Part shown: piece after piece, positions 23,490 through 35,239 of the stretch
Layout: every line of letters begins with the position of its first letter
How positions within the stretch are numbered: position 1 is the first letter of the stretch
Assembly: GCA_003550325.1 (NCBI GenBank)
Contig: QKWP01000039.1
Span: 366,281 to 430,280 of the forward strand
Reading direction: 5' to 3'
DNA from: Gigaspora rosea
Taxonomy: Eukaryota; Glomeromycota; Glomeromycetes; Diversisporales; Gigasporaceae
DNA: 64,000 bases
The notes under the pieces: generated by a model
The model's input: only the letters and a program-made list of their open reading frames with translations
Databases searched by the model: none
Told to the model about the DNA's origin: nothing
Position numbers and translations under genes: made by a program

Positions 23490-24936
23490 TTACAAATCTT
23501 TAATTGATTTACGAGCTTTTATTGCCCATTCGTCACCGGGTTTAATATTTAATAATTTATCTAATTCATCAATTGATTTATTATATTTTTTCATTATAAA
23601 ATAAATTTCTCCTCGATATCTTAGTGCATTTATGTTATTTGGATCAATTTCTATCCGTTTAGTTAAAGCTTCAAGTGCTTTATTATATTCTCCCATAAGG
23701 AAAAATATATTTCCTTGAATATTTTGCATTTTTTCTACGTGTAATGATTTTGCTAATTCGCCTGTTAAATTTGCAAGTACACTTTCATTTCCGCCTATAA
23801 TAAAATGAACCTTTTCTTGATATTTCAATATTAATATATTAGTTGATTTTTTGCTAAATATATCTTTTGACCTTGTTAATATATTATTATTTAATGTCAT
23901 CGCTGTTAATTGAAATAAATATATAAACAAAGTTAATATCTAAATAAGTTAAAGCGATTAGACACTTAGACAGATTTACCTGAATATTTGAACGTTTCAC
24001 GACCGAAATTTACTTTTACAGACACGCCTTGCGATCTAAATCCAACACATGGATATATAATGCCTTTGAAATCATCAGGAAGATGACACGCAATTCCTTA
24101 AAATATGTTATAAATATTACTTATTTTGCTTTGTAAAGTAAAGTATAAAGTTAATTTTTAAAATGTTAATTACCTAGGTTGACGCCGTTTTTAGTATAAA
24201 ATACTATCTTCTTCAAGAAGTTTAAATAGCATCCAATAATGTCACCGGTAGTATATGTTGGTCCATATGCCTCGCCACTTCCAGAACAAAACGAGTATCC
24301 ATCGTCACCATGGTAACCGCACTCCCACGATTTATTTTCCTTATTTTCTTTATTTTCATTTTTCTCATTCTCTTTATATTCTTGTCCTAAGGGATATTAT
24401 GTATGATATTTGATGTTAATTTATAATAATAATAAATGGAATAAAATCTATCATTACCTGGCATGAGAGTGTCATATATATATTTTTTTACATTTTTATC
24501 GCCTACTTCTTTATCGTTTTGCTTTGTACAATATCCAACTCCAATCATTCTATTAATAAATATAATTAAAAGTTTATAAAAATGATAAAGGTGATATGAT
24601 GAAATAAAATAATTATCAACATACCCATTTTTTCCTTTATCTATAATTTCAATTTCAAAGTAAAATATCACACATTCTAAAGGAATTGGGTGATTTGCTC
24701 GAATTATAATAGCCTTATTATCATCATGATCTTTAAATTTTTTAATAAATTAGTTGAATTATCAACGATTTACGCTCAATAATTCGAAATGTTAATCTGT
24801 TTCAATGTTCATTTACCTGTATAACTCACTTTAAGTCCACTTGAATCTATGTCAATGAATGGTGATTTATTTTCAACCCCCCATGCATTCGGTAATACAA
24901 TATCATCATATGGTGTTGGCAATTTTAAATCTTCCA
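23490..24936 (-). CDS. SPRY domain plus TPR protein (frame break in exon 1)
   Basis: Six exons: 24936-24817, 24730-24625, 24549-24458, 24386-24174, 24096-23980 and 23902-23490. Exons 2-6 keep one frame. Exon 1 encodes [12 protein letters not shown] and, after one missing base beside GATGAT (about 24901), [14 protein letters not shown]. Exons 2-5 are a SPRY domain of the RanBPM/SSH4 type: [86 protein letters not shown]. Exon 6 holds two TPR motifs ([27 protein letters not shown] and [22 protein letters not shown]). SPRY and TPR are protein-binding modules. The last exon ends ...KSIKDL-stop at 23490, but a consensus GTAAGT donor lies exactly at its end (23493), so it may be spliced on to the kinase at 20918. 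Confidence 0.75.
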
Positions 24937-25206
24937 TTGAGTCAAAATTCCCTCAGCTCTTTTGTAATAAATTCTGCAAAAGAATAGTTGATAGAATTAG
25001 TGACTTTGTACATACAGTACGTGCATACTAGCATTTATAGCCTAACACAATATACCATTTTATTAAATATGCACATCAGCCATATGCATAGAAATAATCA
25101 TGAAATTCCAGGTCGGAATGCATCGGAACTGGGCCGGCATCAAGCAATGTTGGTCAACATAGTCTATCGCTACAGCAAAATTATCAGAAGATTCAACGTC
25201 CTTTAG

Positions 25207-25323
25207 TAGCAGTACCGATAATTTTCAAATTCAGCATTAATTTCTGGTATATCTTCAATTTTAAGCAGAAGCGACAGTTATTTTCAAATTCATCATTACT
25301 TTTCTGAAATATCTTCAATTTTA
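25207..25323. repeat. Two direct copies of a ~60-bp sequence
   Basis: ATTTTCAAATTCAGCATTAATTTC...GATATCTTCAATTTTAA-like copies occupy about 25207-25264 and 25265-25323. On the minus strand they read as charged peptide fragments (NDEFENNCRFCLKL), so they may be remnants of a duplicated exon. Confidence 0.4.
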
Positions 25324-25415
25324 ACATTTTCAACATCTCACCATGAAAAATAATTGAAACCGTTAAATCAATAACGACTTCTTGTCTAATAGTGGATTGC
25401 AAAATTACTTTTTTT

Positions 25416-25510
25416 TGACCATTCGATTACATCCTCATATTTTGTGACTTTTTTTTAATACAATCATCAATATCTTTATTTCCACTTGTCAATAAAATAG
25501 ATTTACTCAT
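25416..25510 (-). pseudogene. 5' fragment of a TKL kinase gene
   Basis: The ATG at 25510 starts MSKSILLTSGNKDIDDCIKK, then, one base out of frame, KYEDVIEW. This matches the leader of Glomeromycotina TKL kinases (ID.CI...YEDVIEWIP). The kinase domain itself is missing, so it is a truncated relic. Confidence 0.5.
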
Positions 25511-26066
25511 TGCGAATTTTTTAAAAAATCCTACCTAGCGAAATCAGGGTTTTGGTTTTGGTTTATTACACCTAGAGAAGTGAACTGTGAATTACAATGC
25601 ATATCGATATGTATTGCCATGCCATTTTAAATGAGAATGCCCATAAGTACTTATATAAGAATCGGATAGTGTCGATATTGTTTTGCGATTTTTTCACTCT
25701 CGAACACTCAAATTGTAAATTAAAACCATGCACACCCTAATATGGCGATAATATTTATAATATATATATATATACAATTATTGCAATAATTCTTTTTAAT
25801 AGGCGATGTTTAGAAAAATTGGCACTATAATTAATTTGAGTTACAAGTTTTGAAAATTACATTTATCAATTATAGCAATATCTATTCTATGGGATAATTA
25901 ATACGCGATATAGTATTACTAGAATATGAATCTCCCGCCTTTAATGTTTATCTTATCGTTATTATATTCAATCATAAGTTCACTTGATTCACTTTCTTGA
26001 AGAAAACAGCTTGATGTTCCCTGACTAATACAGAAAGGCCAATAGGTGACGACTCCAAACATGGAC

Positions 26067-26227
26067 CTATTCAACTCTTATAGTATCTAGGAGGCTATTG
26101 ACTTTAAATTTCTCATCTTTACGCGAATCATCCATAACCAGGTTTTCATCAATTTTGCTTAAATCATGGTATGGAGAAAATGATGGTCCTGCAATCGCAG
26201 GTGGAATAGTATTCTCGTGTTCGTCTT
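26067..26227 (-). CDS. Last exon of an orphan gene
   Basis: After a TATTATAG acceptor, a 53-codon frame reads EDEHENTIPPAIAGPSFSPY, then HDLSKIDENLVMDDSRKDEK, and stops with TAG at 26067. The codon use looks coding, but no upstream exon was found in 26228-26500. No domain recognised. Confidence 0.3.
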
Positions 26228-27528
26228 CTATAATATGTGTATAGTGTTAAGGATAAATGTTTATTAAAAAAAACCTTGAGTTTCTCGTAGATTACTCGCT
26301 AAATATTCACTATTAAGTTGGTATGCAGTTCGTATGATCTGAGCTGTAAGTGTATTGTGAAACTTGGCAGGTAGTATGTAATTGATGAGAATGTTCTTGT
26401 TGAAGCTGTTTGTATTAGAATTTTAATCGATTTGTAAAATTTGTGGCTATTTATAATGTTGATACGTAGTACTTGTAGATCTCTCACAAAAAATTAATCA
26501 CCCTAATAAAATTCAATCTTTTTTATTTTATATATTTGACTGGATAGTCAACAAAGTGACGTAGCCAGCATTATTGCGAGATCATGGGATTCTGTTGCGT
26601 CAGTTAAACGTAATACTGTTAGTTGGGTAAAAATGAAGTAATTTTGAACAAATTATTTAGTAATGGGAAATTTACTAAATTGTAATAGAAACTATGTGTT
26701 AATGAATTTATAATTATTCGGAGGTATAAAGTGAACTCTGTAAATTTTTCTTGCTTTGGTTTCACTATCGCTCGCCATATAATTGTTGGCCAGCTATATG
26801 CTTTCCGAAATAATTCCTAAGAAATTGAATGAGAAACTATGACTTACTTATTGTAACCAGTCAGAACTATTCGGTTCTGGTCATTAATAATACTTTCTCG
26901 TGGCTCTGAGAATGCAACGGCATTGCAATGACCACTTGAGAATTGTTAAATCGTGGCTCAAGACTGCACTTACAGCTCATTAACCATTTGATTCAGAATG
27001 AAGGCTCCTCGAACATACGAATCTTATTTATTGTTATACTATTGGAATAGAAAAAACCCAAGTCCTTAATGGAAAGTCAACGTAGAAACTTTACACGTGA
27101 ATTAAGTATTAATGCATCATTTATTCTACAATTTTATAATTTAATATACAATTCCACTAACAATCGTTGTCTTACATCAACTAGGGTCGAGTGTATAATT
27201 AAATTTTTTATTTAATATATTTTTGATTGTAAGTTTGTAAGCTTTTTCTTCATTCACTCTGGAAAATTATTAATAAGAATAAAATTCGAATGCCTTTAAT
27301 CCTTTCATAACACGATCAACAAACAGGTTTTAATCCTACTAATATTTTAAATAAAATTCAAATTTTCAAAATGAATACTCAAAGTGTTTTGCTAAAAAAA
27401 ATTTCGCATCTGAATCACTGTAGGAGGCAGGAGGCAGGAGGCATTGGAAAAAATTGTAGGAAGTATTTGAATACGTATAAAAATATGTTGGTTGTTACAT
27501 AATCACGTGGAAAATGTAGATCCATATA
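26228..27528. other. Intergenic, no gene supported
   Basis: AT-rich. It holds a short GGCAGGA triple repeat near 27424-27445 and an imperfect hairpin at 26876-26901 (CCAGTCAGAAC/GGTTCTGG). Nothing else stands out. Confidence 0.4.
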
Positions 27529-27745
27529 AATTACGCAGCCACTGCAGAGAATTGGAAGCGACTCGTGGCTTCAGACAGTTAACATCTACTAACCTTTTTC
27601 TTTTTTTTTGGAATAGATATCTTTTGAAACTTTGAAAGATATTTTTAATTCAATGTAAGAATTATACAGATGCAAGGTTAGTGTTGACGGTATAGGAATA
27701 TATGCAGAAACATCAAAATTTAATATCTTATTAATTTGTGTCAAA
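27529..27745 (+). pseudogene. Degenerate copy of the Mrr endonuclease gene
   Basis: The stretch GGAATAGATATCTTTTGAAAC, CAATGTAAGAATTATACAGA, GTTAGTGTTGACG and GCAGAAACATCAAAATTTAA matches exon 2 of the gene at 17513-18375. Upstream, the pieces GCAGCCACTGCAGAGAATTGG and CTAACCTTTTTCTTT match its intron. Internal deletions and frame changes rule out function. Because intron sequence is present, this is a DNA-level duplication, not a retrocopy. Confidence 0.75.
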
Positions 27746-30519
27746 TGTTTTAATTTCATTATTAACTATCTTTTTGTTTTTTTTTGTAATCCAATACAGC
27801 ATGTATACTATCGTACAATATTCTCCTTCGATGTAAGAAACTCTTGATATAAAGAAAGATTTTACAGTTCCAATTAAAAATTTATAACTAAAAGCTTTCG
27901 ATATAAGAAGACTTTGTCACGAAGATCTCGGACACTATTTCTTCAAACAAACTTCTCTTTAAATAAAATGTCAATGAATCTAACCCCAGAATGTATTTTA
28001 CTGTTACTTCGTCCTTTTTCGCTTTACCTTCACTACTTTACTTCGTTCTTTAGCACTTCTACTTCGTTATTTTTCGCTTTAATATTACTACGTGCGTTTG
28101 TTACTTCGTTCTTTAGCGACTTAACAGAGAATTTTTTCGTGGTTCGTCCCATCTATATAAAAAAACAGTTAGAAAAGAAATACTTAATCTTTTCTTGTGT
28201 ATGATACCAAAAAAAAACGGATATAAAATAAAAATGCAAATATGAATAAAAAAATAGGACTCACTCTGCATGAACAGCAGGCTTCGCTCTTAAAGATTTT
28301 TTATTTTTTTTATATAAAGCTAGGCTCACTGCCAGAAAAAAAATATATACAAGGGGAAAATGTCTTCCAGGGAATCGATAAACTGATAGAGAAGAACGTT
28401 CAACCATGATAGTAGGTTGGCCACGATGTGCTTTCGATTCTCTAACAGAATTCGTTACACCATAAACAGTTGCTTGAGAAGAGTATACATACCCTTTACT
28501 TTACGCAACGACGTGAGTGTATAGATAAAACATAAACCGATGATAATAATGAAGTTTATGAAAGAGCTTTATCTAAATAAAAATAGGGAAATGATTTTTT
28601 TTTTCACATTTTAAGGAGTGGGTAAATTCACACTCAAGAAATCAATGATGTAATTCGTGATCAACCAATCGATTATTGGTAATCGAAAACAGAGAAATTT
28701 GAGCTTTCAAATACAAATCTGATTTATATACCCCACGAAAAGTTATAAATAATCTTGTACGTTTGTCGATAACTCGGCAGTTGGTATGCAGTATTAATTA
28801 TCTCAGTTTAAAATTTTAAATTGTAAGAAACAAAATAATAAAAAATATCAATGTACGTATTAAGTTTTAAAGTAAAATTCTTCAATTGTTTATTTTATAG
28901 AAACAACCTTTATATTTTTTACTACTAATTTTTCTGGTACATTCTTTTGAATTATAATTTTGTTTGATAAATTTCGTTAGTAATAATAAAGGATATTTAT
29001 AAAGAGATTTAGTTTATAACTATTTTATTTTTTTTAGTTGATTCTTTCAAAAAACTTACTTAATCAACGAAGTAGTCAGTAACATATTTTTCGAAATAAT
29101 TTTGTGATTTCTATGATAAGTACCCTCTCAAAAGTGGATAGGAAAGCGATTTAATAGTGAGTTGGTTATTTATTTGTAACGATCATTTAGTAGGTTAGTA
29201 CTTTACTCAATATGTATTCTCAATTGGTAAGTTAAATAATTCTAAACAAAAAAACTTTCTATTCTCGCATATTGTCAAAGAGTTATATCATTGTTTAGAA
29301 AATTAACATTTTATTCAAATTATTTTATATGGTAAATAAAAATTTAATTGTAAATCCTATATGGATCTCATCCAAATATTTTAAATTCCATTTACAAGAG
29401 GTTTTTGCAAGAAAAGTAAAACTCCACTACAATTAAGAGAATTCAAGGAATATACATGAGATAAATACATACTTTAGTTTTCCATAATAGTAAAAAAAAA
29501 TCGATTAACATAGTAGATGACTATTTAAACAGTGATAATTTCATGTCAGTTTCATTGAAAACAATTTCACCATTAATTCCGTTAAATGACACCTTTTCAT
29601 TTTGAAGTTTTTTGATCCTCTTTATCATTGAAAGCAAGAGTTTTTAAAACTGTAAGAAGTATTAAAATATCAGCAGCCTTTTGCTTTAAAAAAAGTGAAT
29701 GTTAATCATTAATTTAGTATGTTAACAAGTTTGAGTTATATTTGATATTAGTTAGGCAAAGAGAAAGATAATTCACAACCAGTATTATTGAAATTACTTT
29801 AAGGTATTTATAAAATTTAAGCTTTAATTTGTGTTCACTATTTGAACATGCACCCAAGGTGTGTTTTAAAATTTTTGTTCTAGTTTCTGGCTTCCTAATT
29901 CTTAATCAATAATATGGATGCGATTTGGCAATAGGAAAACCGATTTTTTTTCTCACAACTAATTTTCAAAAGAAATTTCTTATGATTAAACGAGGTTTAA
30001 TACCTGTTTTTCATGTAATTTTTTTTACAAACTACAGTGTTATGAAGAGTATCTAATCTACCTAGTTGTGTAATCAAAGAACTTGAAGTATCTAAGTTTG
30101 ATCTTATCAAGATACTTCAAGGTTAATTGCTTTAATATGTAGATTGGGTTTCTTTAAATCTATGGTTTAAAGTAACCTGCTCTTATAAAACTTTTTTTTT
30201 ATAAAATATATCTCTAACGGTTTTTCGCATACAATAAAAAAAGGATTATGCCAACAATGATGAATTGGGCCAGGCATAGTTAATGATTTTTTTCATAGAA
30301 CATTTGAAGGATATTAAAAGATTTTTTATTATAGCATTTTTCAAAGCCTTTCATTAAAAATTAATACTTTCCAAAGAACTATATATTTGAGATTAATATA
30401 TGAATATCAGTTTCAACAGTACCGTTAGTTTACAGAATACAGCTGTGAAGCCAGTAACGAAGCAAGAATTTTTAATGTAAAAATCAGTCTTATCAATATG
30501 ATTTGCGATAAACTTGAAA
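27746..30519. other. Gene-poor AT-rich region
   Basis: About 2.8 kb. Around 28005-28135 CTTCGTTCTTTAGC-like and TACTTCG motifs recur loosely. A 12-bp-stem hairpin CTTGAAGTATCT/AGATACTTCAAG lies at 30082-30121. No gene that I can support. Confidence 0.4.
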
Positions 30520-30890
30520 CTATAAGATAACTAATATGAAATAAGTTTTATAATGCACATGGCCCTCGTAATAATGACTTTCGAATCCACGTCTTCCAAT
30601 CATGACTTCTGCAAAAAAGTCATATAGTCTATTAACTGCCGAGTAATACCATTTCTTGGATTGGTCGACTCCGAAGGTCCCGTGTACAATTGGCTCATAA
30701 ATCTCAGGAAGGTAGAGTTTTCTAAGAGTCCAACTAACAGCAATTAATTTACAAATTAATCTTATGTTTATAAAATATTGAGAATTAATAAAAATTATTA
30801 TTTACCTGATTATTAAAACAATAAATATGAGCCATATAAATTTATTGCGAAAAGTAAAACTCACATTCACATTTTCTTGATGAATGCAAT
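30520..30890 (-). CDS. Membrane-anchored orphan protein, 'HGTFGVDQ' family, copy A
   Basis: Two exons with matching phase: one ending at 30806 (NVSFTFRNKFIWLIFIVLII) and 30733-30520. The first contains one hydrophobic helix; the second reads WTLRKLYLPEIYEPIVHGTF, GVDQSKKWYYSAVNRLYDFF, AEVMIGRRGFES and stops with TAG at 30520. The start exon was not found; 30890 is the approximate limit of the open frame. Related sequences lie at 44936-45125 and 63665-63849, and a further copy begins at the window end. Family unknown to me. The layout suggests a single-pass membrane or secreted protein. Confidence 0.5.
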
Positions 30891-31255
30891 TAAAGATTTA
30901 AAATACCATTTTAAAGTCAATACAAATAAATAATGTAAAATTTTTTACTTTGAATATTTTCATGGATAATTTCAACCATCTTAAGAAGACTTAATTTTTT
31001 AAAGATTTACATAATAGTATAATATTTTATTTATATCGATATTTCTTAACCGTTACATTATTCAATTGACATATAAATAATGTATATTTTAACTTAATAA
31101 AAAAATATATTTATCGGTTCAGTATAAACTGTTTGTAAGCTTTGTCAATATGATCAGACATCGTGAGATAAAATATATTAAACCAAATTGATACAGAAAC
31201 AGCATATTTATTGAAAATTTGGTGGTTTATACAATTCTTCAATAATTCTATCAAT

Positions 31256-31307
31256 ATTTATATTCATTATTTATATTCATTATTTATATTCATTATTTAT
31301 ATTCATT
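31256..31307. repeat. 13-bp microsatellite, four copies
   Basis: ATTTATATTCATT repeated four times without change. Surrounding 30891-32313 has no gene that I can support. Confidence 0.8.
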
Positions 31308-31696
31308 ATTTATTGGTCAATTGAAATCAAGAAATAAAATTTAGTAACTTTTTTTAAAATTTAAATTAAAACATCTCAGTAATATTATAAAATTAATTTG
31401 CTTCAAAAACTTCTTGTAATAAAATGAATTATTTACCGCAATTTACGTTAAACCAATAGTGTATTGTATATTTCATATGAATTAAGATTCCTAGTTTTGA
31501 TTCAAAAACTTTTTACCAATTCTATGTTAATATTACTGTATTATATATCAATAATTTTTTGCGTGTAACAACTAAATTTAGGATAAAAAATATCAAATAA
31601 AAGTTAAAAAGTTATGTTAAAAACCCAACAAGTATTATATATACAAAATATACATAATAAATTCAGAACGATCACAATTCAAAGCTGAATGATCAT

Positions 31697-31730
31697 ATGA
31701 CTTCGCGGTCCCATGGGACCGCGAAATCAT
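31697..31730. repeat. GC-rich palindrome
   Basis: A perfect 24-bp palindrome (31702-31725, centre CCATGG) with arms TTCGCGGTCCCA and its complement, extending imperfectly to 34 bp. It stands out against very AT-rich flanks. A related CGGACCCATGGGTCCG palindrome lies at 56711-56726. Confidence 0.7.
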
Positions 31731-32313
31731 ACATTATTTGATTTTATTTCATATAATTAGTGTAAAATTTATTCACGAAAATTGGAATATCAATTACTAA
31801 TGTTACATGTTTTATTAACCTATAAGACGCTACTCAAGAATACCAATTAAGTCCAAGGCTACCTATAGATTTTATACGAAGACTATTTCTTTGTTTCATG
31901 CAATATCATGAAGAAAACGCTGAGCGTTTGTATTAATATTGACATATTTACGAAAAAATGCTAAGAATCCAAATCACTCAGTCACTCTTCACTTAGACTA
32001 AAGTTTATTTTGCACTTTATTTAAAAAAATTTTATCCTTTGTGTTGATTTTCACATAGTATTTTATGCAATACTTTTTTTTAAAGAGGTATCAATAAAAA
32101 AAGGTTCATGAAATAAAGGATAAAAACATTTAAGACACAAATAGAATTAATCTATTCTATAACTTTCCTTCAAAATTAAAATTTTCTTTCATTTGTCTTC
32201 TATCTTGTATAATAATTAGTATTAGTAAAATCCAATTTTAAAATAATTTAAATAGCTTTATATAAGTAAAAAAAAAAAAAAAAAAAAATAGAATCTATCA
32301 TTACGTACTTTTA

Positions 32314-32517
32314 TCAATCATAGTCTTCGTAAATCCAACGCCTTTTATAAAATATTCCGTCAAAGCGTTTTTCATAAATTGGGATAAACCGTTTTTTAAA
32401 AATTCCTGGAGAAAACCGTTTTTTATAAATACCAGGTACAGTAGCAGATAATGTCATTCTTGTAGAGAACATAACTGCAGAGGTTATCACTAAGATTAAC
32501 AGAAGTTTAAAGTTCAT
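32314..32517 (-). CDS. Small secreted precursor with repeated Kex2-type sites
   Basis: Intact 67-residue frame. Residues 1-25 are a clear signal peptide (MNFKLLLILVITSAVMFS...TLSA). The rest is a chain of short aromatic peptides separated by dibasic sites: ...PGIYK-KR-FSPGIFK-KR-FIPIYE-KR-FDGIFY-KRR-WIYEDYD. The Lys-Arg pairs are at 33-34, 42-43, 50-51 and 58-59, spaced 8-9 residues apart. This is the layout of fungal Kex2-processed repeat proteins, which include pheromone precursors and the precursors of dikaritin-type cyclic peptides. Each mature peptide would be 6-7 residues, rich in Phe, Ile and Tyr. Cleavage in the late Golgi and secretion follow from the layout but are inferred. No modifying enzyme gene is seen nearby. 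Confidence 0.75.
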   Translation of the reverse strand: MNFKLLLILVITSAVMFSTRMTLSATVPGIYKKRFSPGIFKKRFIPIYEKRFDGIFYKRRWIYEDYD

Positions 32518-34000
32518 TTTTGAAGAATTAACTTCTTTCTGTTTGGATTAAAAAACTTAATATGTAAAAAAAAGGAATATAATCAATAACTCAGAAGTAT
32601 GCAAAGATATCTTTATAAAAAAACTAGAAAGAGGTAATAGAATTAATTTATTATTTATAATAGCTTTCTAAGCCATAGGTTTCCGGTTCATTATATCTTA
32701 TTAATAGCTATGGCTTGAAATTTGTTTTGACTACTATTTTAAGCATTATAATAGATAGGCTTAGCACGAATTACTGTCTAGTGGCTTTTAAAAATGTATT
32801 GCAAATTTATTTTCGTTAAACAAATCAAGTCAAAAATCCTGGTTTTCTCAGACTGCAACGCTAAAAACTAATAGCAATAGGATCTATCTTGTATGCTGTT
32901 AATTCAGATGATATAATAATGATGTGGGCAAAGGTCATAGTAGCAACAAAAAAATTCAGATAGCATGACAGCAAAACAAAAAAGACATCCTTTACGTGAT
33001 CAATCAATATTTAGTTGTATATGAAGTGTTTAGAATATTGTAACAGCCACTTATAAACATAATATTCGCATGAATAAGCATTCTTTCTAAACACCACACC
33101 TGAACAATAAAAGAGTAAATTTTATGAAAAGTCTTTATAAAGCACTTAATCATTCTATTATAAATTAACCAATACTAAATCATACTATCGCATTAAGGTT
33201 TCTTGATTGCTTTTTGGAATTATTAATACAGTATGTAAAAATAACGATAAGACGGATTTTGATATCGATATGTTTGATTAACTTTAATGGAAAACTTTCA
33301 TGATCATAAGTGATAATATAGCCATGGTAGTGTGATACATACAGTACATTAATACGTACGTACATATACAAAGCATTTATTTCACATGATTTGGCACCTT
33401 TTGCCTTGTTAATTAAAATATACTTACTTTATTTCATTTATTATTTATTTTTGAGAAAAAGATAATAATAAATCGATTTCAATAAGTTCGAAGTCTTAAG
33501 TTTGATATTAAAAATTAATCCAGATTATTCTTCAATCTGTGAAAATTAAAGAATAACACGTGTCAATTAATAATCGAAAAACCAATGATTGATGCACGTG
33601 AACGAGAAGTCACGGGGCAGCCTTTGTCAGGAGACCTGACATATAACAATAATGGTATAAAATGAAATGGCGCAATTTTTATCACCCAACACGCTCTTCC
33701 AGTAGTAATCGGAGCAGATTCATATTTTTCTCTTGACTATGCGTAGTCCAGTCGAAGGAAAATTGTCATAAGAACAAATCTTTAACTCGCTTGTTAAGAA
33801 ACTAAAGATATCTGATATTCGAATCCTAATAGTCCATAGAATTAAATAAATTTTTTTTATTAAATTTAATCTGGTAGTTGCCGAGACATTTTTTTTTAAA
33901 TTTTTAATCTTAATTGGAATTGAAATTGGAATTGAGCCTATTTGGACTTAGTTCAATTCCATTAGTTCTATACTCCGATTAAATTTGCTACCTATTAGAA
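32518..34000. other. Gene-poor spacer with a MITE relic
   Basis: AT-rich. At about 33530-33620 the blocks GTGAAAATTAAAGAATAACA and GTCAATTAATAATCG resemble the right end of the element at 9826-10654. No gene that I can support. Confidence 0.35.
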
Positions 34001-34236
34001 TCCCAATACTCAAAATCCCAACACTCAAAATCTTGTCAACAAAATCCCAATACACAAAATCTTGTCAATTTAAAATCTTGATAATATTAATATCCCAACT
34101 TTCAAAATCCCAACATCCCAAATTCCAAATTTATTAAAATTCCAACATGATTTAAATCCTGATATTCAAAATTTCCAATACTCACAAAATCCTGATATTT
34201 ACAAGATCCCAATACTCACAGAATCCTGTGCTCAAT
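34000..34236. repeat. Low-complexity AATCCCAATACTCAAA repeats
   Basis: About 14 loosely spaced copies of AAAATCCCAATACTCA, AAAATCTTGTCAA and AATCCTGATATT-like units of 14-20 bp. The order is irregular, so it is a degenerate minisatellite. Confidence 0.6.
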
Positions 34237-34897
34237 GGGCCGTTCTTTTTATTTTTATTCTAATTTTCCAGAAGTATAAAAATGTTTTTCGACAATTATG
34301 AGAAAAAGTAGATGGAAGTATAACTATGCTTTAAATAATTTCATTTATTTTTCTTTATTCAGCAAAGTGCGTGAATATTGTCATTTTGATTCAGCTAGGA
34401 AAGTTCGTTGTGGTAATGAAATAATGAAACACATCTTTTACAAAAAAATGGAATAATATATGTGAATGTACCTGGGTCACCATTTGTAAACCAGAAAGTC
34501 TAAAAATTGAGTTTTATAATAAATTATTAAATTTCATTTGCAAATGATATGCGTATTAAAATAGAATTCTATTATACGCGTTGATTAAATGAAAACTGTA
34601 TTTCGTAATGTATGAAAACGCGCATTTTTGTAAATACCTATCTCTTAAAATAACTTACCAAAGCACTGCCATGTATTACATTGCACTTTAGGGCACTGAA
34701 AAAAATAAGGCCAGGATGTTAAATTGGTTAAATTAATGACGCGTAAGATAACATTAATGAAATAAATTTTATAGTGAAAGATTATTGATTAGAAAAATCA
34801 TTTTTGTTCAAGTTGTACTTGTTTCAGAAATAATTTATAAAATGAATAATCAACACCAAGCAACTTGAGCCCATTCCATTGAAGCAGAGTCTGGTAA

Positions 34898-35239
34898 CCT
34901 GACTTCGGTCCTTTGTATCACGCATATTATGAAATGAAAGGGTACACGATATTGTACGAACATTTGATGAAAAACGCAGAAGTGTGGAAACCTAAAGTAA
35001 GAACAGATACAAAGGTTATAAATGAACAAAAATTCATGGAAGAGGTTATCATTCCCGAATTGGGTGTTAGGTTCATAATGGAAGATCTTGGAGTCAATTA
35101 TTATGATACCGCTCTAAAAATCACGCAGGAGAGCATTAAATATAGTAATCAACATTTTTCGGAAATCGTAATGATAAATGTTTTTAGTGAAAAGATAAAT
35201 AGAAAAAAAGAAGAATACTTGATGGAGAAGAGTCCATAA
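34898..35239 (+). pseudogene. RTC4-like domain, 5'-truncated fragment
   Basis: The open frame after a TAA at 34895 reads PDFGPLYHAYYEMKGYTILY, then WKPKVRTDTKVINEQKFMEE, VIIPELGVRFIMEDLGVNYY and TALKITQESIKYS, and ends in MEKSP-stop. The pattern VIIPE..VR.I.ED..........S..Y fits the C-terminal RTC4 domain (restriction of telomere capping protein 4), abundant in Glomeromycotina. No ATG, splice acceptor or N-terminal half is visible upstream, so it is a fragment. A frame from ATG at 34931 would give about 102 residues. The family call is from memory of the motif. Confidence 0.45.

Noticed and set aside
27914-28204. 96-codon plus-strand frame
   Set aside because: Built on loose CTTCGTTCTTTAGC-type repeats; Phe/Leu/Ser-rich with no coding signal.
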